Origin: Asterias amurensis
Lineage: Eukaryota > Echinodermata > Asteroidea > Forcipulatida > Asteriidae
Direction: 5' to 3'
DNA length: 64,000 nucleotides
Assembly (NCBI RefSeq): GCF_032118995.1
Contig: NC_092651.1
Location: forward strand, 15,749,349-15,813,348
Shown: positions 1 to 10,860 of the stretch, one piece after another
Position numbering within the stretch: the stretch's first letter is position 1
Layout of the letters: the number at the start of each line of letters is the position of its first letter
The notes under the pieces: generated by a model
What the model saw: only the letters and a program-made list of their open reading frames with translations
Database searches by the model: none
What the model was told of the DNA's origin: nothing
Program-made: the position numbers and the translations under genes

Positions 1-860
1 TTGACTCTGTTTATCAGAGCTGTGTGTGTGTGTTTGTATTTTCATTTGTTAAATATTTTTGATATATTTTACCCGAGCTATTCTTGCTTCACCAAAATTA
101 AAGTTAATTATTCTGATAAAAAGGTCCTTTTAAAAGTTTTAACCAAGCAGAATGAAATGCCTTGCCCATTGAGAACAAAGAGTGTTGTAAATGTAGGTAA
201 TGGGCGTCAGACTTTGAATATAATAGTAATTCAAAATTTAGTCTGCGTCCGTTGCATAAAAATAATCAAAGCGCAAGTAGCCATAGCCTTATTTAAATTA
301 AACTGGCCATGGCCTTTGTTAGGCTTTATTAGACCTTATAAATATGTATCCAATATGCATATTATTAGCATAAATGTAAACAAGGAATTTTTCCGTAGAG
401 TTGCAAAGGTCTTTGAGAAATGTTACATGTGGTCCAAAAGATGCATGTGTGTAGACTCAGTGCCACTACACATTCTACCATGCCTAAGAAGTGCACAGAA
501 CTCAAGTTGGCTTCCCTCTTGGAATGAAATTCCTAGGGATGTAATTTGATACAGTTTTGTGTCAACATTTCATGTGTCAACTGCAATCTTTATCACAGAG
601 ATCTGATGGAGGTTAAAGCTACCATGAGGCAACAGCTTGCTCCATAGTCAGCAGAATAATCATGCTTGACTGCTTCAATTATAAGCAAAAGGAACACTGG
701 TTGTTTTTCTAGCCTGGCTGTGCAACAACTTTTCATTAGACTGCGTGTGTAACATCTTGCTCTATTGTCACATCAATTGCAATGGTTAGTACAGTGGCAT
801 ATGGATCCTGAAGGGTTTCCCTTATTGATCAATGATATTAAATAGTTTAGAGAAACTTAC
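1..860. other. FCHSD2 intron 3 (5' part of window), no other feature
   Basis: This stretch lies downstream (in gene direction) of the last visible FCHSD2 exon, so it is intronic. It starts with a short TG run near 23-36. The 182-codon plus-strand open frame at 1-549 has no recognisable domain and AT-rich, low-complexity composition. I see no exon continuing the F-BAR domain and no clear repeat. Confidence 0.5.
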
Positions 861-2519
861 CTGTGCATAAGTTTTTTCGATTGTTGCTCTTTGTTTACAG
901 AAATCCCTGCAACCAAAACAAAATGATAAAACATTGTAAAAGCAATTAGAGTGGCAACGTACTTTAGAATGAGAGGGACATGTGCTATGAACAGGAACTG
1001 CCATCTCGGATCGTACTTAATATAGGGACGGGCTAGAAGTGGTGCAGCCGAGCCTCATTTTGGATACATCGTGAATACAGAGATTTTCCATTTTGTAGCA
1101 TGTTTATCCCGTCACAGACAGACCCAACTCATTACCAGAAATTCCCTAAGGGTCACATATAGACATTGTCCGGCTAAAACTAAAGCTAGATACATTACTT
1201 TCCAGCCCGACCAAACCCGGCTATTTTGAGAACTAGTTAAGTGTGACCGAGCCTTTAAAGGCAGTGCACACTATTGGTAATTTTCTAAAAAATAATTATT
1301 AGCACAAAACCTTTCTTGGTGACGAGTAATTATGGGGAGAGATTGATGGTATAAAACATTGTGAGAAACGGCTTCCTCTGAAGTGACGTAGGAAGAAGTA
1401 ATTTTCCACGAATTTAATTTCAAGACCTCAAATTTAGAACTTGAGGTCTCGAAATCAACCATCTAAACGCACACAACTTCGTGTGACAAGGGTTTTTTCT
1501 TCTTTCATTATTATCTCGCAAGTTCGATGACCGATTGAGCTCAAATTTTCACAGGTTTGTTATTTTATGCATTATGTTGAGATACACCAACTGTGAGGAC
1601 TAGTCTTTAACAATTACCAATAGTGTCCACTGTCTTTAATATTAAGTCAGACTACATTTCCAAATCTTCAAATAAAAACCTCACCTTATTTCTTCCAATA
1701 AGTCAGATTCCTGTTGATGTTTGGCATGTAAATTAGAAAGTTGTTCAGTGTGTGTGACTCGCAGTTCCTGGCCAAGTTTCACCTTTAGTTCAAAGAAAAA
1801 TGGAAAAGAGAGATTATTCATCATCATCATCACCATCTACGGAAAAGTTTCTGTATCACAACACCACTTTTTCTTTCGATATGATAAAATATAGTGTATC
1901 TAATTAACCTCAATGAGATAGGCCTATCCCTTTTAGTAATGAATGAAAAAGTGGTGGCGTGATACGGAAAGTTATCCTCATCTTCCTACATGATTACATG
2001 TATACTGTGCAGAAACCTCCTCTGGACTCGCACATTGTATTGGTTGGAGGACCAGTTGGAATGCAAAACAGCAGGTGCAGACAACAAAACTCAAGGCATA
2101 CAAAAAATTATTTGTCTTGTTTCTTAACAAAAAGATCATTCGCCTTTGCCCTTGGCCTTTTAAAAACTTAGCATTTTACATCAACTTGATGATCAAGTAT
2201 AATTATAGAACTTGACATATGTTTATTTCCCCATTGACCATTCACATGCTGCTACTCACACTGTGTGGAAGGGGCTGAGCACTGACCGCCGTACCCTTCC
2301 GTTTAACCTCGGCTGCTCAGCACAGCTGAGTTTCAGTCAGGCAGGTGTTTACTTTTTCAACAAACGGATACTTATTGTTTTGTACGACATGTATGTACGG
2401 GTAGATACGATACTTTTTGAAAACATTAAAAAATGTAAACAATGACAAGTTATGATTTATTATATACACTTACATCGAAGCACAAGAATAAAACTTACCT
2501 TTCTCGGCGGTGGCTGCAT
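861..2519 (-). CDS. FCHSD2: FCH and double SH3 domains protein (nervous wreck family), first three coding exons
   Basis: F-BAR/SH3 membrane-curvature adaptor that links endocytic membranes to actin assembly; only the N terminus is in the window. Coding exon 1 is 2519-2499 and reads MQPPPRK, identical as I recall it to the vertebrate FCHSD2 start. Exon 2 (1782-1685) gives VKLGQELRVTHTEQLSNLHA and continues KHQQESDLLEEIR. Exon 3 (906-861) gives DFCKQRATIEKTYAQ, the start of the FCH helix. Donors are gtaagt, gtgagg and gtaagt; the 1/2 and 2/3 junctions keep frame (phase 0, then phase 2). The rest of the F-BAR domain and both SH3 domains must lie left of position 1. Intron 2 holds a MITE-A and intron 1 a MITE-D. 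FCHSD1 versus FCHSD2 cannot be separated for an invertebrate single-copy gene. Confidence 0.9.
1259..1635. mobile_element. MITE-A copy 1 (TTAA-flanked palindromic element)
   Basis: The 377-bp element is flanked by TTAA at 1255-1258 and 1636-1639. Its ends read AGGCAGTGCACACTATTGG and the complement of TAGTGTCCACTGTCT. The centre is a palindrome around a GAGGTCTCGAAATC type motif. It sits in FCHSD2 intron 2. TTAA duplication is typical of piggyBac and Kolobok transposons; AG-type ends fit Kolobok better, but no transposase is present. Confidence 0.8.
1841..1977. mobile_element. MITE-D copy 1
   Basis: About 137 bp in FCHSD2 intron 1, with arms reading GGAAAAGTTTCTGTATCACA and the inverted GTGATACGGAAAGTTATCC. 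The centre carries the family's TAATTnACCTCAATGAGATA segment. This copy has the variant inner arm (gtatcacaacaccac) rather than gtatggcgccaccac. Confidence 0.75.
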
Positions 2520-3400
2520 ATTTTCAGCTTTTACTGACATACCGGACTGAGCGAAAAGAGACACCAACTAAAAAAAAATCACCTTCTGCTGTGCATCGCC
2601 ATCTTGAATTTACGTTGAATTCCCACACAGTTTGCACAATTCACAAGCGCAATCTCAACTCGCGCAAATCATATTCCAGCTATATTCGGAGATTCCTATA
2701 TTCCTTTCGTACAATCAAGTGTTAAAAGAGAGCCGATCAACAAAATAGCGTGTTCTTGAGTTTTTGTGAATAAGAAGTGAACAATTGTTGAGAAAAAGTT
2801 GACTCAACAGATCGAAGTGGGGGATCCGGCAACGAACGTCCGTGTCCTTTCTTTTCTCTTGTCTACGTCTGTTTCATGTCTATTTTTGTTTGTTTAGCTA
2901 GTTAGAGAGCTAAAAACATTTACTATTATTTGCGCGAGAGGGCGCTATTTCATTTTAGTGGACGACAAACTTCTTCGTGTTACTAAAACCAGGGAGGAAT
3001 ACATTCTAAAACATAAAGCCCAGACTCATGATTACATAACGATTATAATTGATGAAAATACTAATAATGCTTCTATCCATTTGAAGTAAAGAATAGTAAA
3101 CTTTCCCGTATTGCTGTTTTCCTATACCGGGTATGCATTATATATTCACATTTAATGTTTATCTCCAACTTTCTTGGGAATTTTTATTGATTTTAAAAAC
3201 ATCTTTATTTGATCTCAATATTAAATGAAAAGCTTTTTTGGCTTGAAGATCAGTATTTGCAAGATAATGACATTTTTCTTCTTCTTATTGATGTAAGTAA
3301 CCTTACTGGACCTTGTCTAACTCACATTGATGTTAATCGTTTTAATTAACAGAAATTATTCCTCTATAATTAAATGTTACCCCTTATGATCCATGCCATG
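2520..3400. promoter_or_regulatory. FCHSD2 upstream region (5' UTR/promoter candidate) and intergenic DNA
   Basis: The interval immediately upstream of the FCHSD2 start codon (minus strand) must hold its 5' UTR and probably its promoter. I see no clean TATA box. The rest, to about 3400, has no recognisable gene or repeat. Confidence 0.4.
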
Positions 3401-3414
3401 ATTTGGGCAGGTTT

Positions 3415-3550
3415 GAAGTTGGTGCCCAAATATGGCAAACTGTGTACAAACTACTTCTGAAAGCGCCCTCTTTTGAATTATCCTCCTCTGTCCAGGTTAA
3501 CTTCCCACTGGGGGGCCGAATCTCCGCCGGACATGCACTATAGAAACCAG
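3415..3550. repeat. MITE-G copy 1 (fragment)
   Basis: Contains GGCAAACTGTGTACAAACTA followed by CTTCTGAAAGCGCCCTCTTT, the signature shared with 57785-57905 and, inverted, with 61038-61190. It ends near GGCCGAATCTCCGCC, a degenerate version of the family's GGACAGAATcTCC tip. Confidence 0.65.
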
Positions 3551-3974
3551 TTGCAACAACAATTAACGAAGGACAGAGTACAATGTGACTTTAAAATCAA
3601 CAATGTTAAAGTGAATCCATATCAGTTGTCCGCAAAAAAACTAAAATTCTTCATTATAGCAAAATTTGAGTAATATATCAATAATTATAAAACTCCCCCC
3701 TGAAATGAAATGAATTTGTCGCGACAGAAACAATTATTAAGAACCACATTGAAATGCATGCTTGTTTTTGTTTGTTTTAATTCCTTCTTCAAGATGTTAC
3801 AAATAGCAATTTGGTTTAAACATTATAAAATAAAGGTGTTCAAGTGAAATCTTAAATAATATTGATTTAGTTACAAGCACAATTTGATAAACATTAATTA
3901 TAAATTTTTAGTCATTGCCTTTTAAAATGTTGGAAATGGGGCATTGGTGATAATAGTTTTGTAACCAGCATATC

Positions 3975-4140
3975 AAGTGATACATATGCCTGGAATTTCA
4001 TGGAGGCCACTGTTGCCTTGGTGTCTTTAAAAAGTTTCCCATAGAATTTTCCAATGAAAGTACCTATTTCCAATAAAAATGGCCTTGCCCCCCCCCCCCC
4101 CCCCCCAGAAATTCCAGACCTGGATACGGGACGTTTGGTT
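3975..4140. repeat. MITE-H copy 1 with 20-nt poly-C tract
   Basis: A degenerate copy of a repeat also found at 19820-20012 and 38185-38345. Shared pieces are GGAGGCnnCnnTTGCCTTGG and CCTTGCCCC. A run of about 20 C lies at 4088-4108. No coding content is evident between 4140 and 4950. Confidence 0.5.
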
Positions 4141-4960
4141 TTCAGGTTTTATACAAAACCCCATTGCATGTCATTTTTTTGAACGTTTTAAAATATCTCA
4201 TTCTTTCTTGGTTTTAATTGCTACTTTACATATAAAAAGCATATTTTACATGTACTTTACAGACACTGAACTCTACTGTTTTTGTACTTTATCTTTCAAC
4301 TTTGTTGTTTTCTTAATTATCTTGTCAATGATAATGTCAGTAAATTTTGGGATTTGAAATGGTCCATATCAGGAAAAGAGGCCACAAAAGAAACAATCTC
4401 TCTATGGAATGTGCTTACTGTAGAGAATTGGTGTTGTAAAACCTTGATATATCGGTCTGTGTACTCTGAACTACATATATAGAGGAAAGTAAATTCAACA
4501 ATTTTTGCCTAAAGAACAAATACTTTTTACAAAATAACCACCGAAGTCAGAAACTGGGAGATGAACTTATAAAAATAAATTTCCTTGAAAGATTCTAATA
4601 TTTTTGTTTAAATAATGTCAACCTTTTGACAAAATGATATAATATTAGACTATCTTCATAACTGATACATACTTTAGCATTATTAATGTACAAAATGCTT
4701 TCTGATTCCCATATTGAAAAAACAGCAGCCGTTAATAATGTTAATGTGGTATCTGTTAATGAATGCTGTGGCCCCAAGTGCAGTTGGAATTCGGTACCTG
4801 CTGTTACTTCGCTAAATGTGGATGATTTGATGTTCTTGAATACTGTGAGTGTTTCGCTGTTGTCGCGACAAGCAGACACTACATTCAGCGGAAACTTTCA
4901 CAGGTGACTTTTTGTCCATATACCAGCTTTATAGAATCCAATCTGTGAAACTTACTTTAA

Positions 4961-5216
4961 AGGGACACGATGCCTTGGATCAGGCGAGTTGGTCTATAAA
5001 AGCGTTTGTAACTGTTTGTTATGAAATGCATATGCCATATGGTTGGAAAAATGTTTTAAAAGTGGAATGTTGTGATTTTAATTTATTATAAATATGTCTC
5101 GAAAATTGCAGTTTTCCTTTCCCTTAGCAAGCTATGGTCGGCCATTTTGTGGAGTCCACAAACTACAAATGTAGAGTGCCGTGTTAGTTCACAACGTATA
5201 AAGGCAACGTGTCCCT
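4961..5216. mobile_element. MITE-B copy 1 (shortened)
   Basis: Starts AGGGACACGATGCCTTGGAT after TTAA (4957-4960) and ends GGCAACGTGTCCCT. It is about 256 bp against about 380 bp for the full family, so it has lost central and arm sequence. The right-hand TTAA has changed to GTAA. It lies 3' of ALG11. Confidence 0.75.
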
Positions 5217-5454
5217 GTAAACAAACGCATTCCTCAAACTTGTTAAACTCCATTGCAATATGTAGCTGATCAAAATGTTACAATAAGATTGATGTTACTT
5301 TTCATAACTTTTTATTACTTTCAATGGTGTGTGGTTTTAATAATTGGTTGGTCCATTTTTTGTGGTTTATATTTTAAGAAATCTTGATATGCTCTTTGAT
5401 TATTTCCTCCTCTTGCTTGGAGCTATTTCCTCCTCTTGTTTGGAGCTATTTTAA

Positions 5455-5530
5455 TTTGTACAGCACCCTGGTGTCCAGTCAAGGATGTAAGGTGCTTTAT
5501 AAGCATTATTTATTATTATTTTTGCTATTA
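5455..5530 (+). repeat. SINE/LINE 3' tail with ATT repeats
   Basis: Reads AAGGTGCTTTATAAGCATTA followed by ATTATT repeats, the same kind of tail as the SINE at 7905-8262 (GCGCTTTATAAA then ATT repeats). Only the 3' part is present. It abuts the ALG11 stop codon and probably forms part of its 3' UTR or flank. Confidence 0.55.
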
Positions 5531-5548
5531 TTATGTAACCGTTTAACT

Positions 5549-8500
5549 TTACTTAATAAGAATTTCGGTAGCATCAATAAAACCTCTCTTAAATTCCTCC
5601 TCGGAGAAACGCCCGACCGATGCCCTAGCATTCCTTTGGATCTCCATCTGCTCCTCGTCACTCATTCTAAGGATCTTTTCAAAGGCATCAGCGTAGCTCA
5701 TCACATCGTCAGCAAGGAACCCCGTGGGTTTGCCATCAAAGTCAATGACAATGTCCATCATTGGTCCTCCTGAGTTGTGTGCCACGATAACTGTACCTGC
5801 TGCCATGCACTCAACCACACCTGTACAGAAAACAATTAGAAAATATGGCTTTGTTTGCTATCCATGTCAAATAAGCTGAATTTGTGTTGCTACGACCGTA
5901 TCCTAGTTATAAACCAAACATTTGCCCCAGATTCTTCCGAGACAAAAGCCCTGTGGTCTGGTGGCCCTGCTTCTCCATATCACTTCGAGAATTATTTACA
6001 CTCCTTCACCTACATTTTGATATGGCTTCTCTTGACACAGAACAACAAGAATTGTTTTTAATTGAGAAAATTGTACTGACCCATAGGGATTCGAAGAAAG
6101 CACACTCATCTTCTTTTCCCTGACAATGGTGTACATGCTTTATTCGGTCAAAATAAATATGGGGGTGGAAAATCAAATATAGGATAGACTAGGGGGCCTT
6201 TCTCAAACCTTGGCTTGGGCTCTGGCTTATACTTAGGCTCCGCGCGCTGCGTTACACATTGGAAACGCAACACGGCCTTTAACCTGCGTATTGCACACGG
6301 TAGTTTGAACATCAGCAGACAGAGCCTGGAGCCTAAGCCGGAGCCTGGGATGGATTTCACATAGAGTTAAGACTAGTCTTATCTCGAGTTAGGACAAGTT
6401 TCTCCTCCTAACTTAATAGGACTAGCCTTAAAGGCAGTGGACACTATTGGTAATTACTCAAAATAATTATTAGCATAAAACCTTACTTGGTAACAAGTAA
6501 TGGGGAGAGGTTGGTAGCATCAAACATTGTGAGAAACGGCTCCCCCTGAAGTAGAGTACTTTTCGCGAAAGAAGTAATTTTCCACAAATTTGATTATGAG
6601 ACCGCAGATTTAGAATTTGCGGTCTCGAAATCAAGCATCTGAAAAGCACACAACTCCATGTGACAAGGGTGTTTTTTCTTTCACTATTATCTCGCAACTT
6701 CGATGACCGATTGATCTCAAATTTTCACATGTTTGTTATTTTATGCATATGTTGAGATACAGCAAGTGAGAAGACTGGTCTTTGACAATTACCAATAGTG
6801 TCCAGTGTCTTTAAGTTTTTAATATCTCCTAGGACTAGCCCCAAATTCTTTGTGAAATCGACCCCAGCAATCATGGTTTCTTTGCAATGACAATACCTAC
6901 CAATGCCAAAGTGTTCATTCCACATGGTATGTAGCCCAATGGTGGCAGCAGACAAGTGCTCTTTGAGATCTTCGAATGAGATGTTCAGCAAAAAGTCCAC
7001 ATTGGCGCGTATATTGTGGTCCTCGCAAAGTTCCCGCAACGCATCCACACGGTCTGCATCGTCTTTATTTCGACAGCTCCCAATGAGTTCAAGTTTCAAA
7101 TTTTGCCTCTCTTCCATCGGGAGCCGTTTTAAGAGCTCAAAGAATGCTTCTACTTGTAATGGGTGGTTTTTCTCAGGACGGAACTGAGCTATGGAAACAA
7201 TCACCTGTTTCTTCTTTCCAGCTTTTGAGACCAAAGGTTTTTTTCGGAAGGCGTCTGTATCACAGGGTGGATACACTATGCTTGTTAGAGCTGGTATCTT
7301 CCAGATGCTTTGGATGTGACCGTTTGTCCACGATGAGTTGACCATCACAGCATCACTGCGTGCGCCCATAATTCCATATAGGTATGCAAACATATGGTAG
7401 TAGATCACCTTCAAGAAACTGAGGACACGGCTTCTGGCAACAAAACCTGGGTTGTTGTACGTGGCTGTGCGCTGGGTCACCCTGGTCAGCATGTCAGTGC
7501 TGATAGTGGGATAGTGCACATAACAGCCAACCTTACATAGACCGAGATACTTGAAGAGCGGCAACGTAAAGGCATAACCCATGGAGTCAATGTATACATC
7601 AGGTACACAGTTTATCAAAGCTTCCCATCCCAGTATCATAGACCCGAGGCTCTGCCCAAGAAGAGTGAAGTAGGGGTATGTCGATGCCTCAACAAGGTGG
7701 CGCTTTTTCAGAAACACAAATTCCACAGGTTTAGTGATGCTGATGTTGAAGCGTTGCTTTGCTTTTTGTATAATTTCTTCACCTCTCACGTCACTGTCAC
7801 CGGTATACACCAAACACTTCACAAAGGAATATCTAGAAGAAAAGTCAAATTAATGTGTTAACAATTGCAGTTAATTTCAGAAGGTTGGTAAGAATGACTA
7901 GTTAATAATAATAATTATCAGTTTTTATAAAGCGCTTTTCACACCTAAAAAGGGGTCTCAAAGTGCTTCCAACATTATCACCTCTGGTCACTGGGCCATT
8001 TAATACATTCCTCAAACCATCTCAGCTCCCTGTGGAGTATACAGCCGTGTGCAACAAATATGCGTTACTCGGCTAAATCAATCACAAGAACCATCTCTGC
8101 CCTCACAGGTACACATTTACCCCTGGGTGGAGAGAAGCAATAATAGCTAAGTGTCTTGCTCAGGGACACGAGTCACGACCGTGACTTGAACCCACACTCT
8201 GCTGAACAGAAGCACCAGAGCTTCAGTTCAGTACTCTTATCCGCTCGACCACGACACCCTACAACACCTTATTACATTAAAAAAATATGCTTTAGTAGCA
8301 ACAACTACTTTTTCAGCAAGCAATGCGATGAAAGGGACAAGCCAAGCCACACAGATTGACTAAGTGTTTTTAAAAAGTAAACAGTATAAAATTTTATAAT
8401 CCTAATGCTGAATTTCAAAACAAAAATTAATCCCTTCAACAAAAATTACATTTAAAATTTTTGTTTTGTTTTTAAAGTAAACTAGGTTAAAAAAGATTGT

Positions 8501-9573
8501 AAGACCTATTGTTTTAAACTTATCTGGACAATGCTTAGTATGTCCTGTGTATAACTCATTATAATTTTTCCCATCACCCCCATGGGTACAGCACAATTTT
8601 CACAATAAGGTTATTGAATTGCTTTCAGATGTCTATATATCAGGCTTCAGGTCTGAAGTCTATTTATATGCGAGTGAGAAATTACCTCTTTCTCAAAACT
8701 TTCTTACTTCAGAGGGAGACGTTTCTCACAATGTTTTAAACTTTCAACAGCTCTCCATAGTCAAGACCAAGTAAGTTTTAATGCTTTAAGTATTTACTCA
8801 TAGTGTCCAGTGCCTTTAAGTACAGGTTCAAATATTTTGTTAAAGCTTGTGGTTCCTTCATTCAGGCAAGAAACATCAAATCAGGCATGCTAAACAGGGC
8901 TCAATATTACAGAGCTTCTTTAAGCAGAAAAAGTATCAAAGTGCAAACAGAGTTTTGCTTACCAGAGTAAGTTACAAGCCAAAACATGTAGCGTGTACAA
9001 TTTGTGACTGGCTGGTGTCCTGCTCATCTCTGCTTAGCACAAAATGTTTTTAAAAGCAATGTTTTTTGCTTTTGAAAGCAGCTCTGTGAATTTAGCCCTG
9101 GACCAAATTTCATGGAGCTGTTTAAGCACAAAAAGTAGCTGACCACAACAAAATGTTGCTTACCAGAATAAGGTTACCAGCTGAGCTACCATGTAGTTAC
9201 AGGTAGAGTTTATGACTGATATCCTGCTCATTTCTGCTTAGCAATAATCTTGCCTAAATGCAGCTCAATGAAATGGGGCCCTGGTTGGAGCTCATCACCT
9301 AGGGTTGGGATGACTTGTCAATGTTTAATACCTGTCTTGCAGAGCAGCAATAGCACACCATAAAACCCTCTCACCACCACCTCCGGCATTACAGTACGGA
9401 TGGAAAAACCCCACCACAATCGGCTGTTGTCCATCACTGCCTGGCTCCCTCAGGTGGCCAAACTGGAGTCTCCCTTGGTGCTGGACTCTCCGCCTCAAGA
9501 AGTAGAAGAGTAAGATCCCCAGGGGGAGGAACGGCAATAACACAAACAGCATTGGTGTAAGTAGACCTAGCAT
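5549..9573 (-). CDS. ALG11: GDP-Man:Man3GlcNAc2-PP-dolichol alpha-1,2-mannosyltransferase
   Basis: Adds the fourth and fifth mannose residues, from GDP-mannose, to the lipid-linked N-glycan precursor on the cytosolic face of the ER. Exons are 9573-9332, 7832-6901 and 5820-5549; they join in frame (phases 2 and 1) to 481 aa, close to the roughly 490-aa human protein. Exon 1 encodes an N-terminal membrane anchor ([20 protein letters not shown]) and the [20 protein letters not shown] signature. Exon 2 carries [54 protein letters not shown] and [13 protein letters not shown]. Exon 3 gives [19 protein letters not shown], the GT4-family donor-binding end. All family motifs look intact. Intron 1 holds a SINE, a MITE-A fragment and MITE-F copies; intron 2 holds a MITE-E split by a MITE-A. 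Confidence 0.97.
6164..6345. repeat. Imperfect foldback in ALG11 intron 2
   Basis: GGCTTGGGCTCTGGCTTATA and CTTAGGCTCC on the left mirror GGAGCCTAAGCCGGAGCCTG on the right, around a GC-rich centre with GCGCGCTGCG. It ends where the MITE-E begins. No copy of this exact unit was found elsewhere in the window. Confidence 0.5.
6348..6865. mobile_element. MITE-E copy 1, interrupted by MITE-A
   Basis: Left half (6348-6431) starts TGGATTTCACATAGAGTTAA and contains GACTAGTCTTATCTCGAGTT. Right half (6811-6865) ends TTCTTTGTGAAATCGACCCC. Between them a complete MITE-A (6432-6810) is inserted at a TTAA that is duplicated. Without the insert the element is about 140 bp. Confidence 0.8.
6432..6810. mobile_element. 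MITE-A copy 2, nested in MITE-E
   Basis: 379 bp flanked by TTAA at 6428-6431 and 6811-6814. Ends are AGGCAGTGGACACTATTGGT and the complement of TAGTGTCCAGTGTCT. It carries the family's central inverted repeat (GAGACCGCAGATTT / AATTTGCGGTCTC). This gives a clear order of insertion: E first, A later. Confidence 0.88.
7905..8262 (-). repeat. tRNA-derived SINE, full length
   Basis: On the minus strand it begins GGGTGTCGTGGTCGAGCGGA (tRNA-like, A-box TGGTCGAGCGG). It has a B-box-like GGTTCAAGTCA, then CCTGAGCAAGACACTT, and ends AAGCGCTTTATAAAAACTGA followed by ATT repeats at 7908-7919. The head resembles a Ser/Leu-type tRNA. It lies in ALG11 intron 1 in the same orientation as the gene. A head-only copy is at 38030-38160. 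Confidence 0.85.
8625..8815. mobile_element. MITE-A copy 3 (half element)
   Basis: Keeps the right arm: TTCAGAGGGAGACGTTTCTC, ACAATGTTTTA and the terminal TAGTGTCCAGTGCCT followed by TTAA (8816-8819). The left end is lost or too diverged to place. Confidence 0.65.
8870..9283. repeat. Two adjacent MITE-F copies
   Basis: The copy at about 9090-9283 runs from GACCAAATTTCATGGAGCTG to CAGCTCAATGAAATGGGGCC and is palindromic, with AGCACAAAAAGTAGCTG and CATTTCTGCTTAGCAATAAT arms. A more decayed copy (8870-9080) with GTGTCCTGCTCATCTCTGCT precedes it. Both are in ALG11 intron 1. Confidence 0.65.
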
Positions 9574-9680
9574 ACACCTATTGAATGGTATGGAAAAGAA
9601 AACAACAATTATCTATCAACAAGCCTATCATTGAACGTTTTCATTGTTTGGCATCAAAGATGTTACCTTTTTGGTAAATT

Positions 9681-9810
9681 ATAACTTTCCATATCCTGCT
9701 GCCACCACTATTTCACTCATTTTAACAAAAAGGGATATCTCATTGAGGTAAATTAGATACCATATTACATATGGAATGAAAAAATGGTCGCGGCATACAG
9801 AAACTTTTCC
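9681..9810. mobile_element. MITE-D copy 2
   Basis: 130 bp just upstream of the ALG11 start codon. Arms are ATAACTTTCCATATCCTGCT and the inverted end reading CAGAAACTTTTCC. The centre reads GGGATATCTCATTGAGGTAA, identical to other copies. Confidence 0.8.
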
Positions 9811-9838
9811 TGCAATTATTTAGAAGCAAAAATCGTTA

Positions 9839-9939
9839 GAAAAGTTTTCCGTATGGCGCCACCACTTTTTCATTCGATTAATTTACCCTTTTTGTAAAAA
9901 ATGAGTGAAAAAGTGGTGGCGCCATACGGAAAGGTATCC
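9839..9939. mobile_element. MITE-D copy 3 (internally deleted)
   Basis: Arms GAAAAGTTTTCCGTATGGCG and CGCCATACGGAAAGGTATCC are close to perfect inverses, but the central CTCAATGAGATAT segment is missing, leaving about 101 bp. It is separated by only 28 bp from MITE-D copy 2, in the ALG11 upstream region. Confidence 0.8.
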
Positions 9940-10012
9940 AAATCGTTACCCTCCATCCTCCCGACAGTCACGGTCACACTCACAGGATGTTTGGAAGCTT
10001 TAATACAAACAG

Positions 10013-10072
10013 ATCAGCCCCACTTATATGTGGCCAACTCAACTCAAATTCGGCCACAAAAGTGGGGCTACA
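10013..10072. repeat. Short hairpin in ALG11 upstream region
   Basis: CAGCCCCACTTATATGTGGC is answered by GGCCACAAAAGTGGGGCTAC with about 15 nt of loop. It may be a stand-alone foldback relic; no second copy was seen. Confidence 0.4.
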
Positions 10073-10289
10073 AAATGAAAAGTCAAATAATCCTGCAAGT
10101 TTCCGTATCTTGCTCCATCCCACAAAGTACTTCTACCTAGAATCAATAGTACTCACGTCCGGGGCGGGGAGCCTTTTGCATAATTATAATATAGAAGTAC
10201 CCACCACGAAAAGCACAAAGTCAAGTGAGCTATATTTTGGTAAACCACGAAATGTAAATTTAAAGCAAAAATTAAACATTGAAAAGCGC

Positions 10290-10437
10290 TAGACCCAGTG
10301 ACTGGGGCGCTAGATTCCTTTTTTCCCGAAATTTTGACATTATCGGTCATTGCTCCATGGTCATCTAGACTAGATGACCGATAATGTCGACATTTCGAAA
10401 AAAGGAACTAGCGCCTCAGTCACTGACACTGTGTCTA
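10290..10437. mobile_element. 148-bp foldback element with 9-bp target duplication
   Basis: The arms pair over nearly the whole length: TAGATTCCTTTTTTCCCGAA with CGAAAAAAGGAACTAG, and ATTATCGGTCAT with ATGACCGATAAT. The centre is TCATCTAGACTAGATGA. The tips are TAGAC and GTCTA. It is flanked on both sides by the 9-nt direct repeat GAAAAGCGC (10281-10289 and 10438-10446). An 8-10-bp duplication is typical of Mutator-like and Merlin-like transposons; without a transposase the superfamily is open. Confidence 0.85.
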
Positions 10438-10490
10438 GAAAAGCGCACTGAGTGAATAGACTGGGTAAATTTTCAAAAAAAGTCAACCCC

Positions 10491-10742
10491 GAAGGCAAAT
10501 TGTGTTAATTTATGGCATACAAGTTTTTTAGGGGTATTGAGGGGTGCTGAGCTCGAATTTGCTGTATGCCAAGCTCAAAAATGTCCCATAATGCCTCAAA
10601 ATCCCAAAATCCAAGATGGCCGCCACTGACGCGTTAAAATACAGTTATGTGCATATCTTTTTTACTGAACAAGGTAGAAACTTAAATTAAATGTCCTTCT
10701 GTAGGTTATCATGTATGGGGAATCCAATGCAATCAACAATTT
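10491..10742 (+). repeat. Left inverted repeat core of the 6.3-kb transposon
   Basis: 252 bp beginning GAAGGCAAATTGTGTTAATT and containing CAAGATGGCCGCCACTGACG. The same length occurs inverted at 16433-16684, with CGTCAGTGGCGGCCACCTTG, a single visible difference. Confidence 0.92.
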
Positions 10743-10814
10743 CATAATAAAATGTGAAGAAATTTATTAAAACGAATATTTAATGCAAAAAAATTGGTTT
10801 TTTGGTAAAAATTT

Positions 10815-10860
<46 letters not shown>

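Noticed and set aside
1-549. 182-codon plus-strand ORF at the left edge
   Set aside because: Low-complexity, Cys/Phe/Lys-rich composition, no domain, and it lies in the FCHSD2 intron on the opposite strand.
10819-10858. Poly-A tail of a retroposed sequence
   Set aside because: The preceding sequence is the inner end of the transposon's inverted repeat, not a LINE or SINE body; it is a homopolymer expansion.
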